The notes: generated from the sequence alone by a model not told the origin. 64,000 bases of DNA from Geoanaerobacter pelophilus (GCF_018476885.1 NZ_JAHCVJ010000005.1:335244-399243); one strand, 5' to 3'; shown: positions 17,089 to 25,741, numbered from the stretch's first letter. Made by a program: numbers and translations.

Positions 17089-17089
17089 T

Positions 17090-17518
17090 CTATTTCACCC
17101 GCTTCGGAAGGACGATATATAATTTGCCACTCTTTTCTCCAAGCGGGAAGGACCATGTGCTTTCGTCTTTTTTTGTGGTAATCATTTTTATTTCTACATT
17201 GCTGATAATCTTAAGGTTTGGCCCGTACTTCACGCTGTTATGAACATAGCCTTCATTATCTTCTTTGGTTGCCTTGATGATTGATACTTTTTCAACTTGG
17301 CCACTCTTTACGAGCTCTTTATCCCTTTTCAAGGTTTCGTCGTGCTCCTCTTTGGTAACGCCTTCCCAGCAGTATAAGTCGGATAAGACTGTTGCATCTT
17401 TGTTTTTGAATGCTTTTGTCACGAGGGCAACGATTCGTGCCTCTTCTTTGGCAGAAGCGGCAAAAGCACCTGGGACGATAATTTGGAGCATACAGGCGAT
17501 AAGAATCAATCTTTTCAT
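17090..17518 (-). CDS. Small exported protein, probable integron cassette gene
   Basis: 142 residues, family not recognised. Signal peptide is about 1-20 (MKRLILIACMLQIIVPGAFA-AS). The mature part is short, charged and mixed alpha/beta (ARIVALVTKAFKNKDATVLSDLYCWEGV..., then two strand-like stretches ending WSFPLGEKSGKLYIVLPKR). The opening helix followed by strands suggests an NTF2-like fold, but this is weak. It starts 20 bp after attC site 2 and ends 1 bp before attC site 1, exactly filling a cassette. Base composition is AT-richer than the housekeeping genes. Confidence 0.75.
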   Translation of the reverse strand: MKRLILIACMLQIIVPGAFAASAKEEARIVALVTKAFKNKDATVLSDLYCWEGVTKEEHDETLKRDKELVKSGQVEKVSIIKATKEDNEGYVHNSVKYGPNLKIISNVEIKMITTKKDESTWSFPLGEKSGKLYIVLPKRVK

Positions 17519-17537
17519 GGGTATCTTTCTTTTCGTT

Positions 17538-17596
17538 GTCCAACGCGTGGGGGCGCACCAGCGCGTCAGCGCCTGTGTGCCGCCGCCTGGTTATGC
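17538..17596 (-). other. attC (59-base-element-like) recombination site 2
   Basis: Minus strand: R'' box GCATAAC (17596-17590), R' box GTTGGAC (17544-17538; fits GTTRRRY exactly), 59 bp overall. The interior forms a long imperfect hairpin around GGCGC-TGAC-GCGC, with extra unpaired bases on the 5' arm, the same asymmetry as site 1. It follows the stop of the 94-residue gene and precedes the 142-residue gene. Confidence 0.65.
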
Positions 17597-17612
17597 ATCT
17601 ACAGCGGTGGAG

Positions 17613-17897
17613 CTAATTCACTGGGTCCGGAGACATTTTGTGCTCGCCCTTGAAATAGTGCCCCCCTATGCAATACTCTGAATCTCGCTTTACTCGATGT
17701 TCGACATGATCTTTTGGGCCATGCTCTACATTTTGTTTATGAACTCTGACGCGGCCATGACAATGGACACACCTAATATTATTATGTTCTCCGCTAGTTA
17801 ATGCAGAAACTTCGACCTCCACCCATTTCCAGATTTTTTCATCATTAATCTTGAATAGTCGTTTCTGCTCACATTTTGTCATCAAATCGTGAGACAT
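17613..17897 (-). CDS. Small zinc-finger-like hypothetical protein, probable cassette gene
   Basis: 94 residues, not recognised. The middle reads IRCVHCHGRVRVHKQ and is followed by HGPKDHVEHRVKRDSEYCIGGHYF. The C-x2-C...C/H spacing plus His-rich stretch suggests one or two bound zinc ions. The N-terminus is basic and helical. GGAGGAGATC immediately precedes the ATG, an excellent ribosome site. It ends 16 bp before attC site 2, so it is the gene of that cassette. It starts 28 bp after the next upstream small gene on the same strand. Confidence 0.7.
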   Translation of the reverse strand: MSHDLMTKCEQKRLFKINDEKIWKWVEVEVSALTSGEHNNIRCVHCHGRVRVHKQNVEHGPKDHVEHRVKRDSEYCIGGHYFKGEHKMSPDPVN

Positions 17898-17925
17898 GAT
17901 CTCCTCCAGTGATGTTTCCTGACCG

Positions 17926-18177
17926 TTAGAATAGAAGTTGTTGGCGAACTAGATTTGCCCCACACACGTTTTCAACAAACACATCGATGTCGCAATGTTG
18001 GGTCAAGTTCTTGAAGGATTCGCCGCCCATGCTGTAGAAATCGTGATGACTTAGAACGTCCCCGACTTCTGGCTCAGAAGAATCCAGTAATTCGAAGATC
18101 ACGAATTCGCCCATTTCTTCGATTTCTGCTGCGTACATGCCTCTCTTCGGATTAATCATTCTCACTATGGCTTTCAT
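17926..18177 (-). CDS. Small hypothetical protein of the cassette island
   Basis: 83 residues, not recognised, acidic. Sequence elements: MKAIVRMINPKRGMYAAEIEEMGEFVIFELL, then SSEPEVGDVLSHHDFYSMGGES and a hydrophobic C-terminal half. The start resembles a small beta-barrel (OB or SH3-like), but nothing specific can be claimed. ATG 18177 follows GGAGAGAGAAG; an ATG five codons upstream (18192) overlaps that ribosome site. Upstream, GTTATAC (18200-18194) resembles an attC R' box but no partner box is visible. It may share a cassette with the 94-residue gene. Confidence 0.6.
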   Translation of the reverse strand: MKAIVRMINPKRGMYAAEIEEMGEFVIFELLDSSEPEVGDVLSHHDFYSMGGESFKNLTQHCDIDVFVENVCGANLVRQQLLF

Positions 18178-18264
18178 ATCTTCTCTCTCCATTGTATAAC
18201 TCGTAATTGAACAGTTTCCCTATATCAGGTCCTTGAAAAACTCGTAGTATTTAAACAAAAACCT

Positions 18265-18616
18265 ACAAGGGTCAAATCTTCATTTTTCATAAAACGAATC
18301 ATGCAGGCGCGCGCCCCGACTTATTAGAAATTTTATACTTATATGCGGCTTTGTGGAAAATTGAAAGATGGGGTTATCCCTACCATCGGCGGGCCATTAT
18401 CTCCGAAAGCAGATTCTGCAAAAAGCTCGCTCGCCCCATGGGACGATCAGCAGGCTGGCAAAAAAATTATTTATCTGGAAACCGGCGCAAGGCTGCTGCG
18501 CCTGACGGTGCAGCAACTGAACCGCCACTGGTTTTCTGGAAACTTCCGAGTTATTCAGGAATAAATTCAGGAGACATGAATGAGCGGATAGTGGAGTGGA
18601 GGGGCTAGAGGGTGCC
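18265..18616 (+). repeat. Dispersed ~350-bp repeat, copy 1
   Basis: Nearly the whole segment recurs in inverted orientation at 63342-63663. Shared landmarks include AAGGGTCAAATC, TCCCTACCATCGGCGGGCC, TTATTTATCTGGAAACCGG, TGGTTTTCTGGAAACTTC and GGAGTGGAGGGGCTAGAGG. Differences are scattered substitutions and one ~26-bp insertion in this copy (near 18491-18517) that can fold as two overlapping hairpins (GGCGCA/TGCGCC and TGCTGC/GCAGCA). Reading frames differ between copies through indels, so it is not under coding selection now. It fills most of the gene-free stretch 18178-18723; 18617-18723 shows nothing further of note. Confidence 0.85.
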
Positions 18617-18723
18617 GAGTCACCATATTTTTGTATGGCTTTATTTATGGCTTACTTAAGCACAACGCTGAGCGATGTGCGGATTACCCTGTCACTAACC
18701 TTGTTGGGCCGTATTGCAATGAG

Positions 18724-19419
18724 TTATACAACCGCGCCGAAGAACTTGCCGACCCCAGCGGTTAGACCCATTGCAAGTGCTCCCCAGAAAGCAACACGAA
18801 TTGCACCCTTGGCCACAGGAGCACCACCGGCATATGCAGCGGTTGCCCCCAGACCGGCTAAAGTGAGCAGCGCAATCACAGAGGAAATCTCAGTAACCAG
18901 GGCGGCAGGCGCAAGCAACACGGTTATGATCGGGACAATGGCACCAATAACGAATGAAATCGCAGAGGCGAAAGCTGCTTGAACCGGGCGCGCCCGTAGA
19001 GTCTCCGTAATGCCTAGTTCATCGCGGGCGTGGGCCAAAAGAGCATCATCAGACATAAGCTTCTCTGCTACTTGTCGCGCTAACGGTTCGTCAAGGCCTC
19101 GGCTCACGTAAATTGAAGTCAATTCTGAGAGCTCGTTCTCCGGGTCATCCGCCAGTTCTTGCTTTTCTCTTTCAATGTCAGCTAGTTCAGTATCTGCCTG
19201 CGATTGAACAGAGACATACTCGCCGGCCGCCATTGACATTGCTCCTGCGACAAGACCGGCCACTCCGGTAAGCAAGATGCTATTCTTCGGAGCTCCAGAG
19301 GCAGCAATACCGACGACCAGGCTTGCGACCGAAATGGTTCCGTCATTAGCGCCAAGCACGGCTGCTCGAAGCCAACCAATTCTCGATGTATTGTGGGACT
19401 CATTGTGAAATTGAAACAT
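18724..19419 (-). CDS. VIT1/CCC1-family iron or manganese transporter
   Basis: 231 residues with five hydrophobic membrane segments. N-terminal RAAVLGANDGTISVASLVVGIAASGA and the second-helix motif GLVAGAMSMAAGEYVSVQSQADTE are characteristic. A soluble helical hairpin (about 78-130: DIEREKQELADDP...LARQVAEKLMSDDALLAHARDELGI) precedes the last three membrane helices. Family members export Fe(II) or Mn(II) from the cytoplasm. It starts 10 nt after the stop of the DUF362 gene, suggesting co-transcription. Confidence 0.93.
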   Translation of the reverse strand: MFQFHNESHNTSRIGWLRAAVLGANDGTISVASLVVGIAASGAPKNSILLTGVAGLVAGAMSMAAGEYVSVQSQADTELADIEREKQELADDPENELSELTSIYVSRGLDEPLARQVAEKLMSDDALLAHARDELGITETLRARPVQAAFASAISFVIGAIVPIITVLLAPAALVTEISSVIALLTLAGLGATAAYAGGAPVAKGAIRVAFWGALAMGLTAGVGKFFGAVV

Positions 19420-19429
19420 TATAAGCCGG

Positions 19430-20311
19430 TCACACCTTAAGTATCTTGATCTTGTCGAGCCGCATCTCGCCGAGGCCGCGTTTGTAGGCTGCCACGGTGA
19501 CCGGGATCTCTTCGGGCTTCATGCCGAACAGGGTGGTGGCATAGGCGTCCGCGGCCACGGTGTCGGTGGAGGCAATGACCTTGTTCAGCACCGTCACGTC
19601 CTTCAGGTCGCCTCCCTGCGGGCCGTGGGCCGTCAGGATCCGCGTGGCATCGATCACCGTGAGATGCACCTTCATGGCAGCATTGATATCGGCCAGGGCG
19701 ACATCGATATTTTTGTGGATGCTGCCACGGTTGCCCCCCATGATCCCCATGATGTTCTTGAGCCCGAGGGTCAGTTTCGACAAGCCGTGGTGCTTGGCTA
19801 CTGGCACGTTGATATAGACATCGGCCGAAAGGGCCTCGCCGTATAGCTCCCACTCCTTGAGCGCCTTGCCGTTCACGGCAACTTTCTTGAACCGCTCTTC
19901 CTCCAGGTATTTGAGCTCGACGTTCTTCATCCCTTTCAGGGCCGCCTCGATGCCGCTGTTGACATAGCAGCGCCGCTCGTCGTTGCAGGTCCGGTCGAAT
20001 ACCTTGACCTTTTTCGCCCCTGCCGCCAGCGCCTCTTCGACCAGCGCCTTGACCACCTGGGGATGGGTGTTGGCCCCCTGTTCCGAGTTACGGTCCCAGC
20101 CCATGTTCGGCTTGATTACCACCACATTGCCCGGCTTGACAAAGTGCTTCATGCCACCCAAGGCATTGACCGCATTGCGCGTGGTTTTACCGTAGTCTTT
20201 CCCCTCGGCAACTGCCACTTGCGGCCCCGGGGCCGCCAGTAATTCCTGCGGCGCCACTTGCAATGCCAGCGTTGCCATGCCGGCGGTCTTCAAAAAATCC
20301 CGTCTATCCAT
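19430..20311 (-). CDS. Tat-exported DUF362 domain protein
   Basis: 293 residues. A twin-arginine signal (MDRRDFLKTAGMATLALQ) marks export of a folded, probably cofactor-bearing protein. The DUF362 core follows: VVVIKPNMGWDR, ANTHPQVVKALVEEAL, KKVKVFDRTC, VYINVPVAKHHGLSKLTLGLKN, GGNRGSIHKNID and AADAYATTLFG. Unlike the protein at 2-3.1 kb it has no ferredoxin domain. Cysteines are few (DRTCNDERRCYVN). Reaction unknown. It is followed at once by the VIT1-type gene and preceded by the Smr gene 33 nt away. Confidence 0.9.
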   Translation of the reverse strand: MDRRDFLKTAGMATLALQVAPQELLAAPGPQVAVAEGKDYGKTTRNAVNALGGMKHFVKPGNVVVIKPNMGWDRNSEQGANTHPQVVKALVEEALAAGAKKVKVFDRTCNDERRCYVNSGIEAALKGMKNVELKYLEEERFKKVAVNGKALKEWELYGEALSADVYINVPVAKHHGLSKLTLGLKNIMGIMGGNRGSIHKNIDVALADINAAMKVHLTVIDATRILTAHGPQGGDLKDVTVLNKVIASTDTVAADAYATTLFGMKPEEIPVTVAAYKRGLGEMRLDKIKILKV

Positions 20312-20344
20312 GCCATCCCCCTGTAGCTTCGTGATTCCGAGAAA

Positions 20345-21043
20345 TTATTGCCTGCCTCCGGACTTGAGAAACACCACATAGGCGCCTTCGCCACCCAGAG
20401 TATCGGGGGCAAGAGCAAACTCTGCCACCCATTCGCCACCTTTGGTGGCAAGCCAATCGCTCACAGCCCCTTGCAGCACCGGTTCGCCCGGCGAATGCGC
20501 CCCTTTGCCCGCTATCACCAGCACTGCCTGCTGGCCGCGCCTACAAGCAGCCGGGATGAAAGAGGCAAGGGCGTCGATAGCCTCGTCGCGGGTCAGGCCA
20601 TGCAGGTCGATCTCCAGATTCAACCGTATTGAGCCGCGGCGCAACTGCCGCATGCGACTAATTTTGCGGGCCGGCCCCGGGGTGTCATCCTCGGGGACGT
20701 TATCGCTAAAGCTGACGTCAAGCTTCAACTCCTTGAGTGCTTCAAGGAACAGGCTGCTCTCGTCCGGCTCAACCGGCGCCACCGGTTTGCCCTGGGCGGT
20801 TTCTCTGGCCGCCGGTTGCTGCGCCTTGGCGTGGCGATGAATCCTGGTCACCCCGGCCATCTCGGTGAGGAACAACAGGTCGTCTTCGGCCTGGTTGCCC
20901 GGTTGCTGCTTGTTCACCGAAGTTACCACCGGTTTCGGCTCAGGGCCGGGCTTTTCGACTGCTATCCCCTTGATGGCGGAAAATGGGCGAATCGCGAATT
21001 TTTTGTTATCGCCGCTCCCTTTATGCTTCAGATCCTTTGTCAT
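20345..21043 (-). CDS. Smr-domain protein
   Basis: 232 residues. The first ~135 are low-complexity and charged (Pro, Gln and Lys rich). The C-terminal Smr domain (about 143-228) has LEIDLHGLTRDEAIDALASF, the LVIAGKGAHSPG motif (usual H-G-K-G/G-x-G-x-x-S) and WVAEFALAPDTLGGEGAYVVFLK. Smr domains bind or nick nucleic acids; stand-alone ones are linked to ribosome-collision mRNA cleavage or DNA repair. AAAGGGGGC precedes the ATG. It lies between ompA-type and DUF362 genes with short gaps. Confidence 0.92.
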   Translation of the reverse strand: MTKDLKHKGSGDNKKFAIRPFSAIKGIAVEKPGPEPKPVVTSVNKQQPGNQAEDDLLFLTEMAGVTRIHRHAKAQQPAARETAQGKPVAPVEPDESSLFLEALKELKLDVSFSDNVPEDDTPGPARKISRMRQLRRGSIRLNLEIDLHGLTRDEAIDALASFIPAACRRGQQAVLVIAGKGAHSPGEPVLQGAVSDWLATKGGEWVAEFALAPDTLGGEGAYVVFLKSGGRQ

Positions 21044-21054
21044 GGCTGCCCCCT

Positions 21055-21951
21055 TTATTGGGGGGCAGAGGTTGCCGCAGCAGTTTCGTCGCGGTTTACC
21101 AGGATGATCTCAATGCGGCGATTGCTGGCCTGCCCCTCTTTGGTGGCATTGTCTGCATCCGGTTTCGGCCGGTATTCGCCATAGCCAACAGCAGAGAGGA
21201 TCTTCGGATCTACCCCCTGCTGCTGCAGGTAGCGGGTGACATTGATCGCCCGGGCCGCAGAAAGCTCCCAGTTGGTGGGATAGGTCTTGGCAAGGTTGCC
21301 GGTTATCGGGTTGTTGTCGGTATGCCCTTCGATCCGGATGTATTTGTCCTGCAACCCCTTGAAGGTATCGACCATCTTGTTGAGCACCTCGATCCCTTCC
21401 GGCTTGACTTCGGCCTTGCCCAGGTCGAACAGTACTGCTGCCTTCATATCTACAGTCAGTTTGCCACGCAGTTCCCTGATCGTCAGGTCGCCTTTGGCAA
21501 TCTGCTCCTTCATCTTGTCGGTCATCTCCTCCAGGGTCTTGCTGACCTTCTTGACCTCATCCTCCTTGACCTTTTGGAGGTTGGCAATCTCCTGTTTCAG
21601 GCGACCGTTCTCCGCCTCAAGGTCAGCTATTTTCTGGCGCAGTTCGGCGATATTCTTGGAAAGGGTGTCAGACTTGGCCTTGAGCAGATCGTTCAGCTCC
21701 TTGTTGTCCTGGGTCAGCTTTGCCTTGTCCTTCTCCAAACCCGCGACGTTCCCCTTCAGCTTGGCGACTTCACCTTTCAGCGCATCGTTTTCCTTGTTGA
21801 GCGCGGCATGCTTTTGCTTCAGATCGGCCAGATCGCTCCCCAGTTGGGTCGCCTCCTGCTCCTTGAGCTGGTATTTGCCGCTTGAGACACAACCAGCCGT
21901 TGCCAGTGACAGGGTCAAGACCAGAAACAGTGCTATTTTGCAGTTCTTCAT
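21055..21951 (-). CDS. OmpA-family lipoprotein with long coiled coil
   Basis: 298 residues. Lipoprotein signal with TAGC (Cys21), then a ~130-residue heptad-rich coiled coil (about 28-155), then an OmpA/MotB C-terminal peptidoglycan-binding domain: AAVLFDLGKAEVKPEGIEVL, IRIEGHTDNNPI, NWELSAARAINVTRYL and GYGEYRPKPDADNATKEGQASNRRIEIIL. It tethers the outer membrane to peptidoglycan at a distance set by the coiled coil. GGAGG lies 8 nt before the ATG. Neighbours are 11-13 nt away, suggesting one operon with DUF401 and Smr. Confidence 0.93.
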   Translation of the reverse strand: MKNCKIALFLVLTLSLATAGCVSSGKYQLKEQEATQLGSDLADLKQKHAALNKENDALKGEVAKLKGNVAGLEKDKAKLTQDNKELNDLLKAKSDTLSKNIAELRQKIADLEAENGRLKQEIANLQKVKEDEVKKVSKTLEEMTDKMKEQIAKGDLTIRELRGKLTVDMKAAVLFDLGKAEVKPEGIEVLNKMVDTFKGLQDKYIRIEGHTDNNPITGNLAKTYPTNWELSAARAINVTRYLQQQGVDPKILSAVGYGEYRPKPDADNATKEGQASNRRIEIILVNRDETAAATSAPQ

Positions 21952-21963
21952 GGTGAATCCTCC

Positions 21964-23178
21964 TTAGAATAATAGATAATTGACAAGTAGGCCGAGAGCC
22001 AGAACCAGGGCGGACGGTATCAGCAATCGCCGATAGACTCTGGCAAAATCGGCATTGAAATACTCGCCGGAAAGCACCAGGCAAAGGTGCAGGGGTGACA
22101 GCATGACCCCGCAAAAGCCGCTGCCGAAGGCTATGGCAACCAGTTCCGGCATGGACTGGCCATTGGCAGCCAGCAGCGGCAGGAGAAACGGAAAGGTTAT
22201 TCCGACAAAGCCGACCGTGAGCCCGGTCATGATGCCGGCCAGAAACGGTATCAGGATAATCAGCGGGAGTAGCGAAATGCCGCTCGCCGCAAGATAGCCG
22301 GAGACCCCCTTGAGTGCGCCGGTAGCCTCCAGGGTCTCGCGGAACAGGAGCACTCCGGCCACCAGCAGCAGGACCTTGGGGGAAACACTTTCCCTTAACG
22401 TCTCCAGGATGGCGGCGGCAGAGTAGCGGTGCCAGAGCAACAGGGCGAGCACGGCAGCAGACATGGCCAGCAGCGGATTAATCCCGGCGATGACCACCAA
22501 CCCCATGGCCAGCATGATCGGAGAAACTGCCTTCAGGAAATTGGTGCCGGCCACAACCCTGCCGGCGGCGCCCGCCTCGCCCCGGATCGCCGCGATCTTG
22601 TGGAAACAGAACGGAATGCCGAGAACGGTGACGGCCACGGCAAAGGGAAGATTGGCAAGGGCAATATCCCGGAAGGAAAAACCGGTCATCCCGGCAACCA
22701 GGATAATGCCGGGGTAAAGCGGGGAGATATACTCCCAGATATGGCGATACCAGTAGTTGATGAACGCCTTCTGCTCCGGTCGAAGTGCTGCCCCGTGCGC
22801 CGCCTGCTCGACCAAGGGGGCGGAAAACAGCGCTCCGCCGATGGAAGGGAGCAATCCGATCGTTGCCGGCATCGCTGCCATGACATAGCGACGGTCCGGA
22901 AACAGTTCCGAGACATTTTCAACCATGCTCGCCATGGCGCCGCTCTTTCTCATGATATTTTCCATGATTACCGTGCATAGCAGCATCCCGGTCATCTCTA
23001 CGGCATTGGGCGAGAGGATGGCCCGATACAGGCAGCCCAGAAATACGGACACAGGGGTGAGATAGAGGAGCGCCAGCAGCGTTGAGGCTATCCCCATGAC
23101 CGTTCCGATGAAGATGCGCCTGCGAAGGAGGATTAAGACCAGCACCAGCACTGAAATGGTTTTAAGCAGATCAGCCAT
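21964..23178 (-). CDS. DUF401 family integral membrane protein
   Basis: 404 residues with about ten to twelve hydrophobic segments. Family-like elements: YRHIWEYISPLYPGIIL, MPATIGLLPSIGGALFSAPLVE and ALGFGSGF-like AIAFGSGFCGVMLSPLHLCLVLS near the C-terminus. Duplicated halves with re-entrant-like Gly/Ser motifs recall ion-transporter-superfamily (IT) carriers, probably of an organic anion. Substrate unknown. No strong ribosome site at the ATG. The next gene (ompA-type) begins 12 nt after the stop. Confidence 0.88.
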   Translation of the reverse strand: MADLLKTISVLVLVLILLRRRIFIGTVMGIASTLLALLYLTPVSVFLGCLYRAILSPNAVEMTGMLLCTVIMENIMRKSGAMASMVENVSELFPDRRYVMAAMPATIGLLPSIGGALFSAPLVEQAAHGAALRPEQKAFINYWYRHIWEYISPLYPGIILVAGMTGFSFRDIALANLPFAVAVTVLGIPFCFHKIAAIRGEAGAAGRVVAGTNFLKAVSPIMLAMGLVVIAGINPLLAMSAAVLALLLWHRYSAAAILETLRESVSPKVLLLVAGVLLFRETLEATGALKGVSGYLAASGISLLPLIILIPFLAGIMTGLTVGFVGITFPFLLPLLAANGQSMPELVAIAFGSGFCGVMLSPLHLCLVLSGEYFNADFARVYRRLLIPSALVLALGLLVNYLLF

Positions 23179-23363
23179 GCGAGCGTCCGTTTAAGAAAAT
23201 ATTAGCAGGTGGCAGGCAAAAGTCAAAACGTGGGATGAGGGAAAGCACGAGGCTGGGGTGCCGTACAGTCGCCCTCTGGGGACAGGCTGCAATCGCGGCA
23301 AAGTGAGAAGAGGCAAAACGAGTCGTATGGAAGAGCCCCTTTCGGGAATAATGGTGTTTTCAG

Positions 23364-23392
23364 CCGGGCCTGAGGAACTCCCACAGGCCCGG
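23364..23392 (-). terminator. GC-rich hairpin after the TPR gene
   Basis: CCGGGCCTG/CAGGCCCGG, perfect 9-bp stem with an 11-nt loop, 45 bp past the TPR gene stop. There is no T-run, so it may need Rho or merely stabilise the mRNA end. The remaining spacer 23179-23363 shows nothing identifiable. Confidence 0.45.
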
Positions 23393-23436
23393 TTCATGAT
23401 CACAGGAGCAGGCCGGGACAAAAGGCCTGCCCATGG

Positions 23437-24165
23437 TTACTTCCTGATGACTCTGCGTTTGGTTCCGCCCATTGCCGCCATCTGGTGCTTTTGCAAGGCA
23501 CCGACGCTCTCCAGGTGAAACTGGAACCACATGTCGCCGAACTGGCGCATTTTCATCTTTTTCCCTTCTTCCAGCAGCGAAAGGTTCCCTTTCATGGCTT
23601 CATTGCCCGGAATCTTTTTCAGACCCTTTTCCAGGATATCCTTGGCTCCCGCATTATCGCCGATTTCGCAGAGGCAATAAGCGTAGAGACTCCAGAGAAG
23701 CGGCTCTTTGGGGGATGCCTGTACTGCCTTGTCAAACGTGGCGCGCATCTTGTCGTTCTTGTTCCTCTTCATGTAGGTAACGGCAAGCATCCCCATGGCG
23801 ACCCAGTTTTTAAAGAAGGCTTTTTCCAGGTAGGGAAAGGCATTGGAGAAGTCGCGGCGCATGTAATAGATGCTGCCGATCTGGGCGTTGAGCTGGCCAT
23901 CGAGCCAGATCTGCCACTTTGCGTAGCGAAAGCCTTCCTTCAGTTCCCGGATCGCCTTTTCAACCCGCTGTCCCTGGAGATCCTTGGTGGCCGAATCCAT
24001 GATTTCGGTGACCTTCTTCATGATGTAGCGCGACAGGAAGTAGAACAGGGCCATAAACAGCAACAGAGCGACAAAGATGGCAATAAACCAGTGCAGGCCG
24101 GCTGCAAATTTCAGAATGACAAATACCAGAATAGCAGCAGCGCAGGAGATAATAATGTTGTACAT
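23437..24165 (-). CDS. Membrane-anchored TPR protein
   Basis: 242 residues. Two N-terminal membrane helices (about 3-20 and 26-48: IIISCAAAILVFVILKFAAG and a second) are followed by cytoplasmic TPR-like helices (VEKAIRELKEGFRYAKWQIWLDGQLNAQIGSIYYMRRDFSNAFPYLEKA; KAVQASPKEPLLWSLYAYCLCEIGDNAGAKDILEKGL). The tail is basic. No enzymatic motif; a scaffold is likely. ATG 24165 is preferred (GAAAGGG about 7 nt upstream) over TTG one codon earlier. Confidence 0.85.
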   Translation of the reverse strand: MYNIIISCAAAILVFVILKFAAGLHWFIAIFVALLLFMALFYFLSRYIMKKVTEIMDSATKDLQGQRVEKAIRELKEGFRYAKWQIWLDGQLNAQIGSIYYMRRDFSNAFPYLEKAFFKNWVAMGMLAVTYMKRNKNDKMRATFDKAVQASPKEPLLWSLYAYCLCEIGDNAGAKDILEKGLKKIPGNEAMKGNLSLLEEGKKMKMRQFGDMWFQFHLESVGALQKHQMAAMGGTKRRVIRK

Positions 24166-24235
24166 CAATAAACCCTTTCAGAAACTTGAATATTTACCGT
24201 TCAGTATAAAAGTGATGGAAGTCGCATTACCGATG

Positions 24236-25741
24236 CTAACCGCCGGCAACAACCATCTCCCCATTTTTTTCCACATATTTGGCAATGATGATTTTGCGGC
24301 CCGGCTTCAAGGCAACCTTGCCTTTGTGTTTGATGTTGTTCCATGCCGAGAGAATCCGCTCCGACACATTAAACCGCTTGGCCAGGGAACGGATGGTGTC
24401 CCCTTTCTTGACGGTGTAATACTTGTTGAAGGACTTGGCCAGCGCAGGTTTGCGCTCTTCCGGCGGAGCAGCAGCCGGTGCGTTTTCCGCCACTACAGGA
24501 ACCAGGATCGCTTTGCCCCGCAGCCGGCTCTTCTTGGTGAGATGGTTGAGCTCGGTCAGGTTTTCCGTTGTGGTTTTGAAGCGTTTGGCAACCGACGCAA
24601 GGGTCTCCTTGCGCGTCATCTTATGGCGCACATAGACGATCTTTTCAGTGAACCGCTCATTTTCCGGCACCTTGGCATATTCCGCCTCAAACAGGGCTTT
24701 TTTGCCGAGGGGCAGCTTCAGCTCGTAGCCGGGATAATCCGGAGGAGTGCACCAGCGCCGTAGTTCCGGGTTCAACTCCTTCAGGAACTGGTAGGGAACC
24801 CCGATCAGGCGGGCCACCAGTTCAAGGTCGGTACGGGTCGGCACCGCAACGGTATCGAACTCTATCGGCGGGAGATAGGCGATGTCGGCAAAGCCGTAAC
24901 GGGACGGGTCCTTGGCGATTATTGCCGCTGCCAGCAGCTTGGGGACATAATCCTTGGTTTCGCGCTTGAGGTAAGAACCCCTGGTCAGCTGCCAGAAATC
25001 GCGGCTGTTGTACATGTCGATGGCGCGGAGGATCTTGTTCTCTCCGGCATTATAGCCGGCCGCTGCCAGGTACCAGTCCTTGTTGAACAGGTCGTAAAGC
25101 TCCTTGAGATACAGGGCGGCGGCAATGGAGGATTTGAGCGGATCGCGGCGTTCGTCGATCCATGGATCGATACGCAGCGCGTAACGCTTGCCGGTGGAAG
25201 AGATGAACTGCCAGGGACCGACCGCTGCTGCTACCGAATAGGCGTGCGGCGAGAAGCCGCTCTCGATCATTGCCAGGTAGACAAGATCCTCGGGAAGTCC
25301 ATTCTTTTTCAGGACTTCCTTCATCATCGGGATATAGCGTTCCGAGCGGGAAAGCCAACGGCTGAAGGCATTGCGGCCGCTGGTCTGGAAGTAATTGATA
25401 AAGAATTCGACCTTGTTGTTCAGGGTAAGCGGGATATCCGATTCCGGGAGCTCTTTTTCCGGGATCACCAGTTCAAAGTCGGAAGAATCGATTTCCTGCT
25501 CGTTCTGGACGAAGATCTCCGATGGTGGGAGTTCAAGGGCCTGGTGCAACTGCTGTTCGCGGGAGAGAGACGCCAGTTGGGTGGAGGAGCTGGCGGGCTT
25601 GGCTGATACGAGGCTCAACGATAGGCTTTCGCCCTGGGCCTGCAGCCGACCGTAGTTGTTGCTGTCGAATTGGGTCGCCGCTGCAGGGGCTGCAAAGGCA
25701 AAGGCCAGCAGAACAAGACGAATGATTCGGTGAACGCTCAT
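24236..25741 (-). CDS. mltD: Membrane-bound lytic transglycosylase D-type with LysM domains
   Basis: 501 residues. Signal peptide is about 1-22. The SLT domain (about 125-250) has the catalytic Glu in LVYLAMIESGFSPHAYS, the GPWQFI motif and AAGYNAGENKILRAI. LysM-type repeats follow (about 375-425 and 440-490; YYTVKKGDTIRSLAKRFNVSERILSAWN). It cleaves peptidoglycan glycan strands to 1,6-anhydro ends at the outer membrane or periplasm. No lipobox is evident, so it may be soluble. AGGGGG lies 8 nt before the ATG, and an excellent sigma-70 promoter precedes it. Confidence 0.94.
   Translation of the reverse strand: MSVHRIIRLVLLAFAFAAPAAATQFDSNNYGRLQAQGESLSLSLVSAKPASSSTQLASLSREQQLHQALELPPSEIFVQNEQEIDSSDFELVIPEKELPESDIPLTLNNKVEFFINYFQTSGRNAFSRWLSRSERYIPMMKEVLKKNGLPEDLVYLAMIESGFSPHAYSVAAAVGPWQFISSTGKRYALRIDPWIDERRDPLKSSIAAALYLKELYDLFNKDWYLAAAGYNAGENKILRAIDMYNSRDFWQLTRGSYLKRETKDYVPKLLAAAIIAKDPSRYGFADIAYLPPIEFDTVAVPTRTDLELVARLIGVPYQFLKELNPELRRWCTPPDYPGYELKLPLGKKALFEAEYAKVPENERFTEKIVYVRHKMTRKETLASVAKRFKTTTENLTELNHLTKKSRLRGKAILVPVVAENAPAAAPPEERKPALAKSFNKYYTVKKGDTIRSLAKRFNVSERILSAWNNIKHKGKVALKPGRKIIIAKYVEKNGEMVVAGG

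Noticed and set aside
18660..18709. A possible third attC (GCCCAAC ... GTTGTGC on the minus strand) after the VIT1-type gene
   Set aside because: The boxes are only 50 bp apart end to end and the interior does not form a convincing stem; the R' box departs from GTTRRRY.
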